Shown here piece by piece: positions 38,173-46,739 of a stretch of DNA of 64,000 bases. Each line of letters starts with the position of its first letter. Positions within the stretch are counted from its first letter, which is position 1. Under the pieces are notes generated by a model. That model did not search any database. It saw only the letters and a program-made list of their open reading frames with translations, and had not been told where the DNA came from. The position numbers were made by a program, and so were the translations under genes. Source of the DNA: Ruania alkalisoli (GTDB taxonomy: Bacteria > Actinomycetota > Actinomycetes > Actinomycetales > Beutenbergiaceae); contig NZ_CP063169.1 of NCBI RefSeq assembly GCF_014960965.1, forward strand, positions 1,831,581 through 1,895,580, in the 5' to 3' direction.

Positions 38173-38844
38173 ATGCGTGTCGCCCTGGCCGAGGATTCGG
38201 TGCTGCTGCGGGAAGGGCTGGTCCGGTTGCTGCGAGAGGCCGGCTGCGAAGTCGTCGCCGCGGTCGGAGACGGTGATCAACTCGTGCAGGCCGTCCGCGA
38301 GCTCCAGCCGGATGTGGCGATCCTCGACGTCCGCATGCCTCCTTCGTTCACCGATGAGGGCCTGCGCGCCGCCCTTGTCGTCCGCGCTGAGAATCCGGGG
38401 AGCGCGGTGCTGGTCCTGTCCCAATACGTGGAGGAGTCCTACGCCGACGATCTGCTGGCGACCGGTGGCGGTGTGGGGTACCTGCTCAAGGACCGCGTCG
38501 CCGATCTCGCGGAGCTGACCGATGCGCTCCAGCGGGTGGCCGCCGGTGGCACGGTGCTCGATCCGACGGTGGTCGCACAACTCTTCGCCTCTCGCCGAGC
38601 GATCGGAGTGCATCGGCTCTCACCACGAGAGCGGGACGTCCTCGCGCTGATGGCCGAAGGGCGGACCAACACGGCCATTGCGCGCGCGCTGGTGGTCACT
38701 GCGAAAGCCGTGGAAAAGCACGTCTCCTCGATCTTTGACAAGCTCGCCCTCCCACCCTCCACGGACGACCACCGCCGGGTGCTGGCGGTGCTGGCCTGGC
38801 TGCGGGATCCGAGCCCGGATCATTCGTCGGTCACAGGCGCGTGA
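38173..38844 (+). CDS. NarL/FixJ-type response regulator
   Basis: This 223-residue regulator has a receiver domain (RVALAEDSVLLREGL, phospho-aspartate in VAILDVRMP, lysine in YLLKDRVADL) and a LuxR-type DNA-binding domain (RLSPRERDVLALMAEGRTNTAIARALVVTAKAVEKHVSSIFDKL). It is the cognate partner of the kinase at 36762, but it is separated from it by the CCTCCATG repeat and has its own leaderless start. Its 3' end overlaps the convergent DedA gene by 14 bases. Confidence 0.94.
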   Translation: MRVALAEDSVLLREGLVRLLREAGCEVVAAVGDGDQLVQAVRELQPDVAILDVRMPPSFTDEGLRAALVVRAENPGSAVLVLSQYVEESYADDLLATGGGVGYLLKDRVADLAELTDALQRVAAGGTVLDPTVVAQLFASRRAIGVHRLSPRERDVLALMAEGRTNTAIARALVVTAKAVEKHVSSIFDKLALPPSTDDHRRVLAVLAWLRDPSPDHSSVTGA

Positions 38845-39454
38845 CGGTAGCGCTCCTGCGCCTGCGCCGGAACACGATCGTGACCACCACGGCCGCCAGT
38901 GCCACCACAGTCACTGCGATCCATCCAGCGGTGCCCAAGGTGCGTGCCATCTCCGGCAACGCGGTGCGGGCGGATGCGCCGGCTCCCACCCAGAGCGTGG
39001 ACCAACTCGCTGCTCCGAGTGCCGAGCCGGTGACGAAGCCGCGGTAGCCCAGGCCTGCTGCGCCCGCGACCGCAGGGACCACGGTGCGCACCCCCGGCAA
39101 CAACCGGGACCCCGCCACCGCCCACAGGCCGTGGCGACCGATCATCCGCGCCCCAGCGTCCCAGCGGTGCACGCCCACTCGGCGCACCAGGGAGCTCTCC
39201 CGTAGCCCCGGGCCGAGCCGACGGCCGATCAGGTAGCCGACATGGTCGCCCAGACTTGCCCCGACGGCCACCACGCCCAGCGCCCAGGCCACGTCGGCCG
39301 GTGTGGTCGTCGCCGCGCCCAGGGTGAGCACTGCCGTCTCCCCGGGGAAGGCGAGCCCGACGCCGAGGGCGGACTCGACGAATGCGAACACCCCGCCCAT
39401 CAGCAGCAGCAGCGGGCCGAACTGATCGGCGAGTCCGGCGAGAAAGGCGTCCAT
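38831..39454 (-). CDS. DedA-family (SNARE-associated) membrane protein
   Basis: This 207-residue integral membrane protein has the DedA pattern: FVESALGVGLAFPGETAVLTLGA, GASLGDHVGYLIGRRLGPGL, GSRLLPGVRTVVPAVAGAAGLGYRGFVTGSALGAASWS. Family members translocate undecaprenyl phosphate or phospholipids across the membrane. The ATG at 39454 was chosen by the usual N-terminus; an ATG at 39490 is possible. Its stop lies inside the end of the response regulator gene. Confidence 0.9.
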   Translation of the reverse strand: MDAFLAGLADQFGPLLLLMGGVFAFVESALGVGLAFPGETAVLTLGAATTTPADVAWALGVVAVGASLGDHVGYLIGRRLGPGLRESSLVRRVGVHRWDAGARMIGRHGLWAVAGSRLLPGVRTVVPAVAGAAGLGYRGFVTGSALGAASWSTLWVGAGASARTALPEMARTLGTAGWIAVTVVALAAVVVTIVFRRRRRSATVTRL

Positions 39455-39527
39455 GTCTCCAGCCAACCCGTCGCCGGGGTACCGGTACATCGGGGACCAC
39501 CCCGATCCGACCCGGAACCTCGAGGGC

Positions 39528-39564
39528 CGAGGCGTCAGGGTGTCGAGGTGTCAGGGTGCCGAGG
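39528..39564 (+). repeat. 16-bp tandem repeat, 2.3 copies
   Basis: CGAGGCGTCAGGGTGT and CGAGGTGTCAGGGTGC are followed by a third CGAGG in the gap between the hydrolase stop and the DedA start. No function is evident. Confidence 0.8.
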
Positions 39565-39598
39565 ACTGGGTTCAGCTGCCAGACGAACCAGGAGGGCC

Positions 39599-40372
39599 TC
39601 AGGTCGCTGGACGCACCCCATGTCGCAGCAGCCACGCCAACCAGTGCCCGGGCCAGTCGGCCACGGCCCCGGACTCGCCCAGCGCGAGGCCGACCCCGTG
39701 CTTGCCGCTGGGATAGACATGTCCTTCGACCTCGACCCGCGCCGCACGCCAGGCGGAGATGGCCGCCAGTGTGTTCTCCACCGGGACGGATGCATCGTCG
39801 GCGGTGTGCCACACGAAGGCTGGGGGAGTGCTGGCATCCACCCGGTTCTCGATGCTGAGTGCGAACGCCAGCTCTTCCGCGTGATCCTCGCCCAGCAGGT
39901 TGCGTCGCGATCCCACGTGGGCTCGGTTGACCAGCGAGAAAACCGGGTAGGACAGCGTCACGAGGTCGGGGCGAGCCAGCCCAGTGGCCGGTATGCTCTC
40001 CTGCGCGGCCAAGGTCGCGAGCTCGTTCACCGTCGCGGTGGCGGCCGTGCCGGCCAGATGCCCGCCGGCAGAGGACCCCGCGAGCACGAGGGGTCCGGCA
40101 ACCTCTCCGTGCACTCCTGCGCGCAGGTCGGCCAGGGCGAGGAGGGTCTGCTCCAGAGCCTCCGGGTAGCGGGCCGGGGCCACCGGGTAGTCAAGGTGGC
40201 CGGCGGCGATGCCCTGCTCGGTCAGCCACGTCGCGGTCCCTGGGCCCTCGTGGTCGGAACGGTGCGCGTAGCCGCCGCCGGCGAGCATCAGCACGAAGCC
40301 TCGTGCTCCGGCCTTGAGCAGGCGGGGGGTGTCGGGTGCGAGCAACAGTGGTGCTCGTGACGTCGTCGGCAT
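39599..40372 (-). CDS. alpha/beta hydrolase (esterase/lipase-like)
   Basis: This 257-residue hydrolase has the oxyanion motif FVLMLAGGGYAHRSDHEG, the nucleophile serine in LAGSSAGGH, an acid in HTADDASVPVENT and the histidine in YPSGKHGVGLAL. The pattern follows the acetyl-xylan-esterase/BD-FAE-like group that deacylates small or sugar esters. No signal peptide is seen. The ATG at 40372 lies 7 bases after a minus-strand TACGCT (40380-40385), so it is probably leaderless. It is divergent from the ceramidase-like gene. Confidence 0.88.
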   Translation of the reverse strand: MPTTSRAPLLLAPDTPRLLKAGARGFVLMLAGGGYAHRSDHEGPGTATWLTEQGIAAGHLDYPVAPARYPEALEQTLLALADLRAGVHGEVAGPLVLAGSSAGGHLAGTAATATVNELATLAAQESIPATGLARPDLVTLSYPVFSLVNRAHVGSRRNLLGEDHAEELAFALSIENRVDASTPPAFVWHTADDASVPVENTLAAISAWRAARVEVEGHVYPSGKHGVGLALGESGAVADWPGHWLAWLLRHGVRPAT

Positions 40373-40379
40373 GCGCGGC

Positions 40380-40385
40380 AGCGTA
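40380..40385 (-). promoter_or_regulatory. -10 box of the hydrolase gene
   Basis: TACGCT on the minus strand ends 7 bases before the ATG at 40372. Confidence 0.5.
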
Positions 40386-40453
40386 TCCTCACCTCACCCG
40401 CGCCCGCCGCGGGTTCCGACAGGTGGGAGACACTGGGAGCTGGTGGCACATTG

Positions 40454-41752
40454 ATGACGATGGCCGTGGGTGCAGCCCGGAGCCACGTGGACGTCCCCGC
40501 CGGGACGGCGATGTCAGGCTATGCAGGGCGGGCCGGACCGAGCACCGGGGTGCTGCAGCCGACGTCCGTGCGCGCCCTGGTCGCGGGTGACGTGGCCGTG
40601 CTCTCGCTGGACGTGTGTGCTGTGCACCCGCGCACCACCGCGGCGATCGAGGCAGCGGTACGAACGAGGGTGGCAGGCATGCGCGCTTGCGTCGTGACCG
40701 CCACCCACACCCATGCCGGCCCGTGCGTCGCGTTCGACCGGGTCGGCAGTCATGATGCCGCTGTGCACGAGGCGCTCGTGACCGCGGCGGCCGAGACGGT
40801 CCGGGAGGCCGTCTCCTCGCGGACGCCGTGTGAGGTGGTCGTGGCCCGTGCTCACGGGGCCGGGGTGGCACGCAACCGGCGCCACGCCGACCGCGCGATC
40901 GACCCACCCGTGACCCGCCTGACCTTCCGGGCTCACGACCGGGTGGTCGCCGATGTGGTGAGCTACCCGTGCCATCCCGTGGTGCTGGATGCCTCGAACC
41001 GGCTCATCGCTGCCGACTACCCCGGAGCGCTGCGGGACGCGGTCGAGCAGGCGCATCCGGGCAGCGTGTGCCTCTTCCTCACCGGCGCGGCCGGCGACGT
41101 CAACACCGGGGACCCGGCCGAGGCCTCCTACGCCGAATCCGGTCCGGGGGTCCGCACGCCCGCTGAGGCCGACCGGATCGGCCGCCACCTGGCCTCCCTG
41201 GCGTTGGCGGCCGTGGAGCAACCGCTGACCACCGACGGCGTCCGGTGCGTGCGCAGATCGGTGCGAGTTCCGTTCGCCCGCCCTGACCACGGTGAGCGGG
41301 AGGGACAGGTGCGCAACTGGCGCTCCCGCCAGCGCACGGCCGACGCCGGTCTGGTCCGGGTGCTGCAGGCGTGGATCGACTGGGCCGGAACCAGTATCCC
41401 CGACGATCCGGCACCCTGGGAGGGGCATGTCACCGCCGTCGACCTGGGGGTGACCGTGGTGTTCCTCCCGGGTGAGCCGTTCCTGCAGACGGCTGAGGAG
41501 ATCGAGCAAACCGTCACAGAGGCCGTGGGGCGGCCAGTGCTCGTGGTCGGGTACGCCGACGACGTCCCAGGCTACCTGCCGCCGTCACACGAGTACGCCT
41601 ACGGCGGCTACGAGGTCCTCGATGCCCACCGCTACTACGGCATGCCGGCTCCGTTCGCGCCCGGGTGCGCCGAACGTGTGGCCGAGGCGGCGATCGAGGC
41701 TGTGGCTGCGCTCGCGGCGCCACCGACCTCCGCGCTTGACGCGCCCCACTGA
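40454..41752 (+). CDS. neutral/alkaline ceramidase-like protein
   Basis: The 432-residue protein resembles the N-terminal catalytic part of neutral/alkaline non-lysosomal ceramidases. Supporting stretches are SHVDVPAGTAMSGYAGR, VVTATHTHAGPC (metal-binding His pair), FLTGAAGDVNTGDP and the C-terminal VVFLPGEPFLQTAEEIE with GYADDVPGYLPPSHEYAYGGYE. It lacks a signal peptide, so it is unlike secreted bacterial ceramidases. It may act on another N-acyl substrate. ATG 40454 is used; ATG 40460 is 7 bases after CACATT and is the alternative. Confidence 0.75.
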   Translation: MTMAVGAARSHVDVPAGTAMSGYAGRAGPSTGVLQPTSVRALVAGDVAVLSLDVCAVHPRTTAAIEAAVRTRVAGMRACVVTATHTHAGPCVAFDRVGSHDAAVHEALVTAAAETVREAVSSRTPCEVVVARAHGAGVARNRRHADRAIDPPVTRLTFRAHDRVVADVVSYPCHPVVLDASNRLIAADYPGALRDAVEQAHPGSVCLFLTGAAGDVNTGDPAEASYAESGPGVRTPAEADRIGRHLASLALAAVEQPLTTDGVRCVRRSVRVPFARPDHGEREGQVRNWRSRQRTADAGLVRVLQAWIDWAGTSIPDDPAPWEGHVTAVDLGVTVVFLPGEPFLQTAEEIEQTVTEAVGRPVLVVGYADDVPGYLPPSHEYAYGGYEVLDAHRYYGMPAPFAPGCAERVAEAAIEAVAALAAPPTSALDAPH

Positions 41753-41924
41753 CCCGGGAGGTGTCAGAGGGTCGCGCAGCCGAGCGCGATCGGGATCGAT
41801 GTGTTGACCTCGTGCTCACCAGGACGTCACCCGCTCGCTCCCTACTCGCTCCCTGGCGTTTGCCTGTGCCCGTGAGGATGCTCGGATGCCGACACCGCGT
41901 CGGACTGAGTGACGAAGGGATACC

Positions 41925-44900
41925 ATGCTCCGCCCACCTGGGAGATTCCTCCGAGCAGCGCTCGCCACATCAGCGCTCACGGCGCTTGTGATGGCCCCGG
42001 CGCTCGCCGCCGCGGCCGGTCCTGTACCCACGCGGTTCGACATCGAACCGGGCTCCGACGTGCTGATCAGCGAAGTGGCCAACGGTGGTGCTGGAGCGTC
42101 GTCGCAGTCGAACCGCGACTCCGCGAAGAACTTCATCGAGATCACCAACTACGGAGCTGCTCCGGTGGACATCTCCGGGTGGCGGATCTTCAGGTGCGGA
42201 CAGACCGGAGGCGGGTACGGACCCCAGGCGGTGGTCGACGCCGACACGGTGCTGCAGCCGGGCGAGCAGTACACCGCAGCGCGTCAGGGCTCGGGATACC
42301 CTGCGGACGCGTACTACGGCACCAGCCTGCACTCCTTCGGGTTCGGTGCCTTCATCGAGGACGCCGACGGACAGCGGCGTGACGCGATCGGGTTCTACCA
42401 CGAGGATGTCGCCACCGACTGCGACAACCAGGGCCAGTGGCTCCAGCGCGGTCTCCAGCACCGTTTGGACGAGTCTCACCAGCGGGTCGCCAACACGGGC
42501 GACATCGAGGCTGATTGGGTGATCGCTCCCCGGACGGTGGGGGCTGCGAACGTCCCCGCCCACGACGTCGCACGGGTGGACAACGGCCTGCGGTTCTCGG
42601 AGTTCACCAACGGCTCGGTCGGCGGCAGCGCGGACCAGTACATCGAGATCACGAACTATGGGCAGGCCGCGGTCGACATGAGCGGCTACCAGCTCTTCCG
42701 TTGTGGCGGGAACGGGACGCAATACCTGCAAGTCGGTGCGCTGCCGACCGGTTCAGTACTGGACCCGGGGGAGAGCTACCTCGCGGCACGCTCCGGCGGG
42801 GCGTACGCGGCCGAGGCCGACGTCACCTACGGCACGTCGATGCACTGGCTCGACTTCGGCGTCATGCTCCTCACGGGTGGCGACGAGATCGTCGACAGCG
42901 TGGGCGTCTATGACAACCGCAACAGCCCGTGCACCAGCGGTGAGCCGATTCGCGAGAAGCTCAACCACTTCGACTCGACGTCGTATCAGCGGGTGCAAGA
43001 CACCGGCAACAACGTCGACGACTTCGTCGTCACCCCTACCCGCACGCCCGGTTCGCACGACCCGGCCGCTGACTACGCCCCGGCTCCGGAGTTCACCGGC
43101 TTCCAGTCCATGCGGATCAGCGAGGTCGTCGGGGCAGGGCCGGCCGGTGGCGACGACGAGTTCTTCGAGCTCGGCAACTACGGCGATGAGCCGGTGAACC
43201 TGGCGGGATGGTCGGCCTACCGGTGCTACGGGACGGGCCAGCCTGGAACCGGCAGTTCTGTCCAGATCGCCGACCTGGGCGACGTCACCGTCGCTCCCGG
43301 GCAGACCTACCTTGGTGTGCCCGCCGCGGCGCCGGACACCTTGCTGGCGCTCGCGGACGGGACCTACGCCACCGGCCTGAACGGGGGCGACGGTTACGGG
43401 ATCTACATCACCGATGCCGACGGACAACTCGTCGATGCCTTCGCCAGCTACGACGTCAACGTGAATGCCTACACTCCCTGTCCGCTCGGCGAGGAGGCTC
43501 GCAACTGGACGAAGTTCGACGAGGGTGAGAGCTACACCCGAGCCCAGTTCACCGGCGACAACGAGCGGGACTTCGTGGTGACTGCCGAGCGTACCCCTGG
43601 CGTGCTCGCTGACGCCGAGTACGTCGACCCGACGGTCCCACTGCCCGGCGAGCTTGACCCGGTGACGGTCGAGACCACCCGGATGCCCGGCACTCCGCAG
43701 GTCGCCGCCGTGGACGAGCGCACCTTCAGCCTGACCACCGAGCACCAGAACGCCACCGGTCTCGAGTTCGAGGCACGCTCGGCGGTGGTACTCGACTCGG
43801 ACGTCGTGGTTCGCGAGGGTGTGAGCGCCGAGGCAGTCCCCGGTTCGCTCGCACTGCCAGGGGAGAACGTCGTCGAGGCGGCCGGCCAGGTGGCCGGATC
43901 GGTCGAGGGCTACCCGTTCCAGCGCTTCGAGATCACCACCGACGAGCCCGTGGAGTTCGTCTGGACCGGTACCGCCTCGCCGCGCAACGAGCTGCAGTTG
44001 CTGCACTGGACCGGTAGCGCCTGGGAGCAGATCGATGCCGCCGTGCCGTCGGCGGATGGCGATATCGCCCTGATGGCGCAGGTCTCCGCCCGTGAGGGTG
44101 AGGCCGTCGCCGACGTGATGGTCATCGACGGGCCACGAACGTCCGGCGGGCTGCACGAGGAGGTGGGTGTGCACGACCAGGCGTTCGTCGATCCCGGCAA
44201 CTATGACCTGGCCATCAACCACATGACCGATACCCAGTTTCTCGCCGAGGGTTTCCAGGACGTCTTCCGCCAGATGACCAGCTGGGTGGTGGCCAACGCC
44301 GACGGCCGCAAGATCGGTTACAACACCCTCACCGGTGACATCATCGAGAACTGGATGAATGGCAACCATTCCCCCGAACGCGCCGACCGGGAGTTCCAGG
44401 CTGCGCAGGACATCATGAGCCTGCTGAACGACGCGCAGGTCCCCAACGGCGTGCTGCCCGGCAACCACGACAACATGTGGGGTCACAACAACGACCGGTA
44501 CAACGAGTACTTCCCGGTCGAGATGTACCAAGACCAGCCGTGGTATGGGCAGGCGTGGGCACCCGGGGACAACTCCGCGCACACCGATTACTTCTCCGCC
44601 GACGGCGTCGACTTCCTCGCCATCAGCCTGCCCTACCGCCCCTCCGACGAGCAGCTCGCCTGGGCGTCCGAACAGGCGCAGGCTCACCCGGCGCACAACG
44701 TGGTCCTCGCCGTGCACTCCTACCTGCACACCTCCGGCGAGCGCGACGATATCGACCGCCGCTACACCGCGACCGGTGCGGACGTGTGGGAGCAGGTCCT
44801 GGCGCCGAACGAGAACATCTTCCTGGTGCTCGGGGGGCATTACCACGGGGTTTCCACCATGTACGCCGACCCGGCGACGGGTGAGCAGACAGATGCGACG

Positions 44901-45674
44901 GTCGTGGGCCAGGACACCGTGGCGGTGAGCAACGTCGGTGAGTCAGGGCGCACGGTGATCGAGATGCTGGCCGACTACCAGGGCTACCGCTCCACCAGGG
45001 TGGACGATCCGACCGTCACCCGCGACGACCTTCTGGACCGGGACACGGGCTTCCAGCGGCTCCTCCAGCTCGATCTGGACGCGGGGCTGATGGCGGTCAA
45101 CGCCTACTCGCCGACACTGGACACGTTCGAGGCCTGGGCCTACGACGAGCCCGCGTTCCGCGGCAGCGATGCTCGCTACGACGCCACGGACGAGGAGTTC
45201 GTCGTGGCGGTCGACCTGATCCGCAGCACCACGCTAGCCTCCGCCGGATGGGCCGTCACCGAGCCGTCAACTCAGATCACCACAGCCGACGTGGCTCCGA
45301 GTGAGGCGGTCGAAGTCTCGTTCGAGAGCAGTTCCAAGGACATGCTGTGGTACGGCCGCGTCGTGGACGGGTACGGCCAGAGCGTCTCCTCGGCGCCGCA
45401 GCTGCTCGCAGCGGACATCACTGACCCGACTGACCCGACTGACCCATCGGACCCATCGGACCCATCGGACCCGGCGGACCCGGCGGACCCGACGGGTGAC
45501 CCCGGTGATGGCTCCGACCCCGGCAACCCGGACCAGGGCTCCGGCGGGGTGGATGCAGACCGTCCCGGCCTGCCGATTACCGGAGCGGGGGTCGCCGGTG
45601 CGGCCCTGATCGCGGCGGTGCTCCTGACGGTCGGCTTGGTGCTCCGGCGCCGGTCGGCGACGACCCGCCTGTAG
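41925..45674 (+). CDS. LPXTG-anchored protein with three lamin-tail domains and a metallophosphoesterase
   Basis: The 1249-residue product has a signal peptide (residues 1-34, cleavage near AAAAG). Three lamin-tail domains follow: about 45-190 (VLISEVANGG), 222-375 (LRFSEFTNGS) and 395-560 (MRISEVVGAG), each with a paired FRC/YRC cysteine. A linker (about 560-755) precedes the metallophosphoesterase (about 755-1060): INHMTDTQFLAEG, LPGNHDNMWGH, AVHSYLHTSGE and LGGHYHGVS. The first metal motif is DTQ rather than DxH. A TDP/SDP/ADP spacer (1166-1189) leads to LPITG (from 1216), a membrane helix and an RRRS tail, so it is anchored to peptidoglycan by a sortase. It may act on extracellular phosphodiesters such as nucleic acid or glycerophosphodiesters. 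The true substrate is unknown. Confidence 0.88.
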   Translation: MLRPPGRFLRAALATSALTALVMAPALAAAAGPVPTRFDIEPGSDVLISEVANGGAGASSQSNRDSAKNFIEITNYGAAPVDISGWRIFRCGQTGGGYGPQAVVDADTVLQPGEQYTAARQGSGYPADAYYGTSLHSFGFGAFIEDADGQRRDAIGFYHEDVATDCDNQGQWLQRGLQHRLDESHQRVANTGDIEADWVIAPRTVGAANVPAHDVARVDNGLRFSEFTNGSVGGSADQYIEITNYGQAAVDMSGYQLFRCGGNGTQYLQVGALPTGSVLDPGESYLAARSGGAYAAEADVTYGTSMHWLDFGVMLLTGGDEIVDSVGVYDNRNSPCTSGEPIREKLNHFDSTSYQRVQDTGNNVDDFVVTPTRTPGSHDPAADYAPAPEFTGFQSMRISEVVGAGPAGGDDEFFELGNYGDEPVNLAGWSAYRCYGTGQPGTGSSVQIADLGDVTVAPGQTYLGVPAAAPDTLLALADGTYATGLNGGDGYGIYITDADGQLVDAFASYDVNVNAYTPCPLGEEARNWTKFDEGESYTRAQFTGDNERDFVVTAERTPGVLADAEYVDPTVPLPGELDPVTVETTRMPGTPQVAAVDERTFSLTTEHQNATGLEFEARSAVVLDSDVVVREGVSAEAVPGSLALPGENVVEAAGQVAGSVEGYPFQRFEITTDEPVEFVWTGTASPRNELQLLHWTGSAWEQIDAAVPSADGDIALMAQVSAREGEAVADVMVIDGPRTSGGLHEEVGVHDQAFVDPGNYDLAINHMTDTQFLAEGFQDVFRQMTSWVVANADGRKIGYNTLTGDIIENWMNGNHSPERADREFQAAQDIMSLLNDAQVPNGVLPGNHDNMWGHNNDRYNEYFPVEMYQDQPWYGQAWAPGDNSAHTDYFSADGVDFLAISLPYRPSDEQLAWASEQAQAHPAHNVVLAVHSYLHTSGERDDIDRRYTATGADVWEQVLAPNENIFLVLGGHYHGVSTMYADPATGEQTDATVVGQDTVAVSNVGESGRTVIEMLADYQGYRSTRVDDPTVTRDDLLDRDTGFQRLLQLDLDAGLMAVNAYSPTLDTFEAWAYDEPAFRGSDARYDATDEEFVVAVDLIRSTTLASAGWAVTEPSTQITTADVAPSEAVEVSFESSSKDMLWYGRVVDGYGQSVSSAPQLLAADITDPTDPTDPSDPSDPSDPADPADPTGDPGDGSDPGNPDQGSGGVDADRPGLPITGAGVAGAALIAAVLLTVGLVLRRRSATTRL
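45420..45491 (+). repeat. 9-bp repeats encoding a (T/S/A)DP spacer
   Basis: Eight 9-base units (ACTGACCCG, TCGGACCCA and GCGGACCCG variants) in the frame of the LPXTG protein encode tripeptide repeats TDP, SDP and ADP. Such spacers cross the cell wall and vary in copy number between strains. Confidence 0.92.
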
Positions 45675-45684
45675 CGCTATGAGC

Positions 45685-45716
45685 GGGGCGTCCTGGAGCT
45701 CACTCCAGGACGCCCC
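45685..45716 (+). terminator. perfect 14-bp hairpin terminator after the LPXTG gene
   Basis: GGGGCGTCCTGGAG (45685-45698) pairs perfectly with CTCCAGGACGCCCC (45703-45716) across a CTCA loop, 11 bases after the stop. Confidence 0.85.
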
Positions 45717-46068
45717 GTCCGGCATGGTCGCTCGGTGCCGCCGCTGAGAGGGCTTGAGCACCACCTCCACCTGCTGAGCGGGCCGGTTCCCCAGCCGTCG
45801 CCCACCCAGTACCGCCCGGGGGCGAATGTGAGCGGTTCGTCGTGGAGCTTCCAGCCACAGCTAGTTCTCGGCGGGTGGCACGATCGTGACCGGCGGGGCT
45901 CTGCCGCCGGTGGAGAAGGGCGGCGGCGAGGCGCTCGTGTCCGCCGAAGACATGCGTGTTCTGACGTCGGACCTGGATCCGCCCGAGCTACGGACTCGGC
46001 CATACGGCCGAGTCCTTCCAGCCTGGTGGCCGATGTGGGCGACCCGGCCGCTCCGACAGGGTCGAGGT
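45717..46068. other. 350-base region without an assigned gene
   Basis: No gene could be assigned. The plus frame from 45865 to about 45990 (reading GGGEALVSAEDMRVLTSDLDPPELR in part) and the minus frame opposite it both have high G/C third positions. Either could be a gene remnant, but no family was recognised. A perfect hairpin (45992-46015) closes the stretch. Confidence 0.4.
45992..46015. terminator. perfect 10-bp hairpin, terminator-like
   Basis: GGACTCGGCC (45992-46001) pairs with GGCCGAGTCC (46006-46015) across an ATAC loop. No assigned gene ends here, so it may terminate a lost or unrecognised gene. Confidence 0.55.
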
Positions 46069-46719
46069 ATGACCACTCCTACGCTTGACGCCCCCGCTCG
46101 GTCCCGTTCGCTTCGCCGCTCGTGGCCGGTGCCCGTCGGTCTGATCCTTCTCGCGTTCGTTCCCGTGATCGCCGGCTCGATGCGCGTTGCCGAGATCGCC
46201 TCGGGCGCCGCGATCACCGCTGAGAACGCCCGCTTCTTCGATTCCCCGGTGCCTGTTGTTGCGCACATCGTCTGCTCCGCTCTGTACCTGGTGCTGGGTG
46301 CGTTGCAATTCATCCCGTCGCTGCGTCGGCGGCGCTGGCACCGCTTCGCCGGGCGGGTGCTCGTCCCCGCCGGGCTGGTGTCGGCGTTCTCCGGGATCTG
46401 GATGGCGGTGGCCTACGACTTGCCCGCCGTCAACGGACCCGCGCTCACCGTGATCCGGGTGGGCCTTGGGGCCCTGATGGCGGCCGGTCTCGTGATCGCC
46501 GTGGTCGCGATCGGGCGCCGGAACGTCCGCGTACACCGTGCGTGGATGATCCGCTCCTACGCGATCGGCCTCGGCGCCGGGACTCAGGTGTTCACCCTGA
46601 TGCCCATGATGCTTGATCTCGGCATCCCCGAGACTGCGAAGTACACCATCCTCATGGCTGCAGGCTGGGGCATCAACATGGTCGTCGCCGAGCTCGCCAT
46701 CCGCCGCGGCCCACGATGA
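46069..46719 (+). CDS. DUF2306 membrane protein
   Basis: This 216-residue protein has about six membrane helices and the DUF2306 layout: VAHIVCSALYLVLGALQFIPSLRRRRWHRFAGRVLV, then RRNVRVHRAWMIRSYAIGLGAGTQVF, with conserved histidines in transmembrane segments as in haem- or ferric-reductase-like proteins. Its function is unknown. The ATG was chosen by the family start. It ends where the kinase start region begins (ATGA with the alternative kinase start), so it is probably part of that two-component operon. Confidence 0.82.
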   Translation: MTTPTLDAPARSRSLRRSWPVPVGLILLAFVPVIAGSMRVAEIASGAAITAENARFFDSPVPVVAHIVCSALYLVLGALQFIPSLRRRRWHRFAGRVLVPAGLVSAFSGIWMAVAYDLPAVNGPALTVIRVGLGALMAAGLVIAVVAIGRRNVRVHRAWMIRSYAIGLGAGTQVFTLMPMMLDLGIPETAKYTILMAAGWGINMVVAELAIRRGPR

Positions 46720-46727
46720 GGCGACCG

Positions 46728-46733
46728 TATCCT
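46728..46733 (+). promoter_or_regulatory. -10 box of the second histidine kinase gene
   Basis: TATCCT ends 6 bases before the ATG at 46740. It supports that start, although the coupled ATG at 46716 (overlapping the DUF2306 stop) could also be used for read-through translation. Confidence 0.5.
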
Positions 46734-46739
46734 GACGCT

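Noticed and set aside
39242-40360. 372-residue plus-strand frame
   Set aside because: Antisense to the esterase and DedA genes, with no recognisable motif.
42753-44846. 697-residue minus-strand frame
   Set aside because: It is the antisense shadow of the LPXTG metallophosphoesterase gene, rich in H, V and G without domain signatures.
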